Positions 61,527 through 64,000 of a DNA stretch of 64,000 nucleotides are shown here, in pieces (position 1 is the first letter of the stretch; every line of letters starts with the position of its first letter). The position numbers and the translations under genes were made by a program. The notes under the pieces were generated by a model. The model was given only the letters and a program-made list of their open reading frames with translations. It did no database searches and was not told the origin of the DNA. This stretch comes from Tetrahymena thermophila SB210 (lineage: Eukaryota > Ciliophora > Oligohymenophorea > Hymenostomatida > Tetrahymenidae): positions 125,479 through 189,478 of the forward strand of contig NW_002476375.1 in NCBI RefSeq assembly GCF_000189635.1. Direction: 5' to 3'.

Positions 61527-63146
61527 AAGAAATTTTAATTTTATATCAATATCTTTTACTGCTTAAGCCTCAATTGGAAAAAAGGAAAAAATTAAGTCTA
61601 AAGATTTCTTAAATAAATTTAATTAATTAATAGAATGAATGAATTGTACTTCCTTTTCTCCTAATTTAAAAAAAATTACATCACAGATTTATGATCATTT
61701 TAAGATTCAAATAAAAAATACACTTATTCTTTTACTAAAGGCTTCACCCAATAATTGCTTTAAATAGAACTAATTCTTGTAGACTCTAAATATTAAATAA
61801 AAGAGCTAAATTAGCATGTAAACTAAAAAAATACACGTGCTAATTAAATTAAATTAATTTACAAGATAAAAATATTTGTTTACCTCTCATTTTAATAATT
61901 TCTATGAACCAGCAAGATAAATCTATTTACATAAAATTCATGGTAATCAAGCAAGCAAATATCTCACTAAATTGTACATACTTGAATCATTAAATAAATG
62001 CTATATTTTTAGCTTTATCAGCCTAAATTAATAAATATTCTCTAATGATTTCTTAATATCAACAAAATACATTTCTATATTTTCAATTAATTTTTAATTA
62101 AATATTCTAATTTATTTTATTTTTATTGTAGAAACTAAATTAAATGATATTAAAGTTAAACAAAATATTAATTTTATTCTATTAATAAAACATTTATTTA
62201 CATTTTTATATATTTATATAAATTAAAGTAGTTTTTTCAGTATTAATTAAATTTATGAATCCTCATAAATTAAATAAGACTTAAAATTTTTATTTAAAAA
62301 GGTTATTCATTTATTTTTTTTTTATATTTTTTTTGTATTTACATTTAAATTTTTTTTGGATTTAATTGGATTATTTATTTCAAAATATTTTAGTTTTGAC
62401 ACTTTTTAAAAAGATTAATTATATGATAATTAATTTAATTGAATCATTTTTAAATTATGAGTTAAATATTTATTTATTATTTTAAATGTTAGATCAATCT
62501 CCTAAAAAAATACTTTTATTTTAACTTTTTACATAAAATATTATTGAGTATAAGAGTCTACTAATTTATTAATATGGAGTGAAAGAATAAATATTTCATT
62601 CCTGATCTACCGATCTATTTTATTTTAGAAGGTATATTATAAAATCTGATTAAAGAAAGTCTAATAGAAACTCAATTATTTACGCGGAAAAATTAAATAA
62701 TTTATATGTTTTTATGAGAAAGTTAGAATTTTTGCTAATTAAAAATAATAAATTTAAATATTATGTCTTGAAAGTAAAAGATAAAGTTTATATCTAAATA
62801 ATATTTTAAAAATCTTTTCAGATTAATTTCTTCAATTAATTGTAATATATTATTAGTTAATAGCACGCTCTTTCTACTAAAAAGCATTCATTATTTTAAT
62901 TAAAACAAAAATAATTCATATCTTCAAAATTAATTCAAAGTTGGCTAATAATATTTACAATAAATTTATAGCAAATAGATAACTAAAAAGCAAGCAAGCA
63001 AGCGAGAACTATACACCTCACACAATTCACTCATTTAATTTAAAAATAAAAACAAAAAGCAATATAGATTCAAAGCTAGCTTTTAGTATATCAAAAGGAA
63101 GAATTTAATTAAGAAACAGCTAACTATCATTAATTAATTCGCAAGT
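61527..63146. other. Gene-free spacer
   Basis: AT-rich. An AAGC run at 62990-63003 lies upstream of the importin gene, similar to the one after the WD40 stop at 47552. The promoter of the gene at 63147 must lie in the last few hundred bases. Confidence 0.55.
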
Positions 63147-64000
63147 ATGGATATTGGATAAGACGAGGCACAACTGGTATTGTAGCATAAAAAAGATTAG
63201 TTTAGAGTAGAGATTCGTAAGAAAAAGACAGATAGTTTAATATAGTAGAAAAGATTAAAGCTATTTAATAAGAATTTAACAAATTTAGATAGCTTTTCTG
63301 ATGCTGACAACAGTAAAAGCGATCAGAATACTACTCAAGATCCTTAGAACAACATTTTAAGTTAACAACAAATTTAACAATAATAAGTGTCTACTTTAGA
63401 TGTTTAAGTCATTCGTGATATAGAAAGTAGGCTTTTGCAATGTTAGAAAGATAATAATATAGAATAAATGAGATCTATTTTAATTCAGCTCGTTAAAATT
63501 GTTGGAACTTACCCATCACCAATAAATTAAATGTTTATGACAAGCTTACCTAAATTTGTAATTTCTATTGTTAATAAGCATGGCCCAGTAAATGATCCTA
63601 AATGTAAAAATTATGCTGCTCACATCTTGGCAAATCTCACTGCAGGTACTCCTATGTAGTTGTAAGAACTTTTTTAGCTAGATTTGATTCACATCTTAAT
63701 AGAGTAAATCCAATCCAAGGATGTAGAGTTAGCAGATCATGTCATTTGGGCTTTTAATAATGTCTTGATTGATAATCATTAACCAGAGAACCTTGTAAGA
63801 ATATTCTAAGAGCGCCCTTTGATAATTGAAGATTTGTGCTATTATTTCACCACTTCTTGTAATAATCCAAATATCTAGTTTTAGCTTATTAGCTCAGTAA
63901 TTCTTTCGATTTACTGTCTTTCTAGAATCCATAAAACTACTTAATCATATTATAATTAATTGAGGATTGCTATCCCATATCTAGCAAAATTATTAGATGT
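63147..64000 (+). CDS. Importin alpha (karyopherin alpha), 5' part
   Basis: Open from ATG 63147 to the window edge (284 codons seen; the family is normally ~520-550). Importin alpha binds classical nuclear localisation signals and, through its N-terminal IBB domain, importin beta. Residues 20-43 match an IBB: R-V-E-I-R-K-K-K followed by KRLKLFNKN. A Gln/Asn/Ser-rich linker follows, then armadillo repeats from about residue 85. One has the typical LP-start and A-x-x-L-A-N-L-T-A-G end (about 130-160), and another reads ADHVIWAFNNVLIDN in place of the common E-x-A-x-W-A-L-G-N-I-A-G-D. No intron is seen in this part. Ciliates have several diverged importin alphas for their two nucleus types; which this is cannot be told here. 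Confidence 0.88.

Noticed and set aside
1..64000. tRNA, rRNA, CRISPR, telomere repeats, chromosome breakage sequence
   Set aside because: I looked for T-arm GGTTCRAATCC-like motifs, rRNA signatures, regularly spaced identical repeats, G4T2 runs and TAAACCAACCTCTTT, and found none. The tetranucleotide tracts are simple repeats without unique spacers.

Overview
The window reads as nuclear DNA of an oligohymenophorean ciliate, most like Tetrahymena. Background DNA is roughly 80% A+T. The long reading frames stay open only if TAA and TAG are read as glutamine and TGA is the sole stop. Introns are AT-rich, bounded by GT and AG, and mostly 50-200 nt. ORFs called with the standard code are therefore almost all shadows, and the real genes below were read with the ciliate code. 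I cannot tell from this window alone whether it is macro- or micronuclear DNA. I saw no telomere repeats, no chromosome breakage sequence and no recognisable transposase.

Layout. 1-1294: the 3' end of a Q/N/S-rich protein gene. 1295-3425: gene-free, with a 275-bp element bearing inverted ends, a hairpin and a 176-bp palindrome. 3426-4318: a three-exon gene of unknown function. 6578-13265: a tandem duplication of a two-gene unit. All four genes share one N-terminal domain, followed by a Q/N-rich linker and a coiled coil; the fourth gene is broken by a deletion-induced frameshift. A decayed fifth relative lies 48 kb away at 61284. 14233-14625: a small protein with a 2H-phosphoesterase-like motif. 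14626-44833: a very gene-poor 30 kb. It holds one certain gene (22500-23180, a Vma12/TMEM199-like V-ATPase assembly factor), one conspicuous GC-rich island (21075-21550, perhaps an RNA gene), and several islands of raised GC that look like short or decaying exons whose structure I could not settle.

44834-64000: normal gene density. A WD40 protein with a 705-nt intron (+) is followed by a four-exon gene (-, 48372-49895), a two-exon Q-rich/helical protein (-, 52288-53719), and a divergent pair (- 55087-55569 and + 55833-57793). A Q/S-rich protein (-, 59138-60520), the decayed family member (+, 61284) and the 5' end of an importin-alpha gene (+, 63147 to the edge) complete the region.

The genes do not form a pathway. 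Recognisable roles are V-ATPase assembly in the ER, nuclear import, a WD40 scaffold and possibly RNA 2',3'-cyclic phosphate chemistry. The rest are ciliate-type hypothetical proteins rich in glutamine, asparagine and coiled coil. The strongest lead for something undescribed is the four- or five-member tandem family; the second is the GC island at 21 kb.
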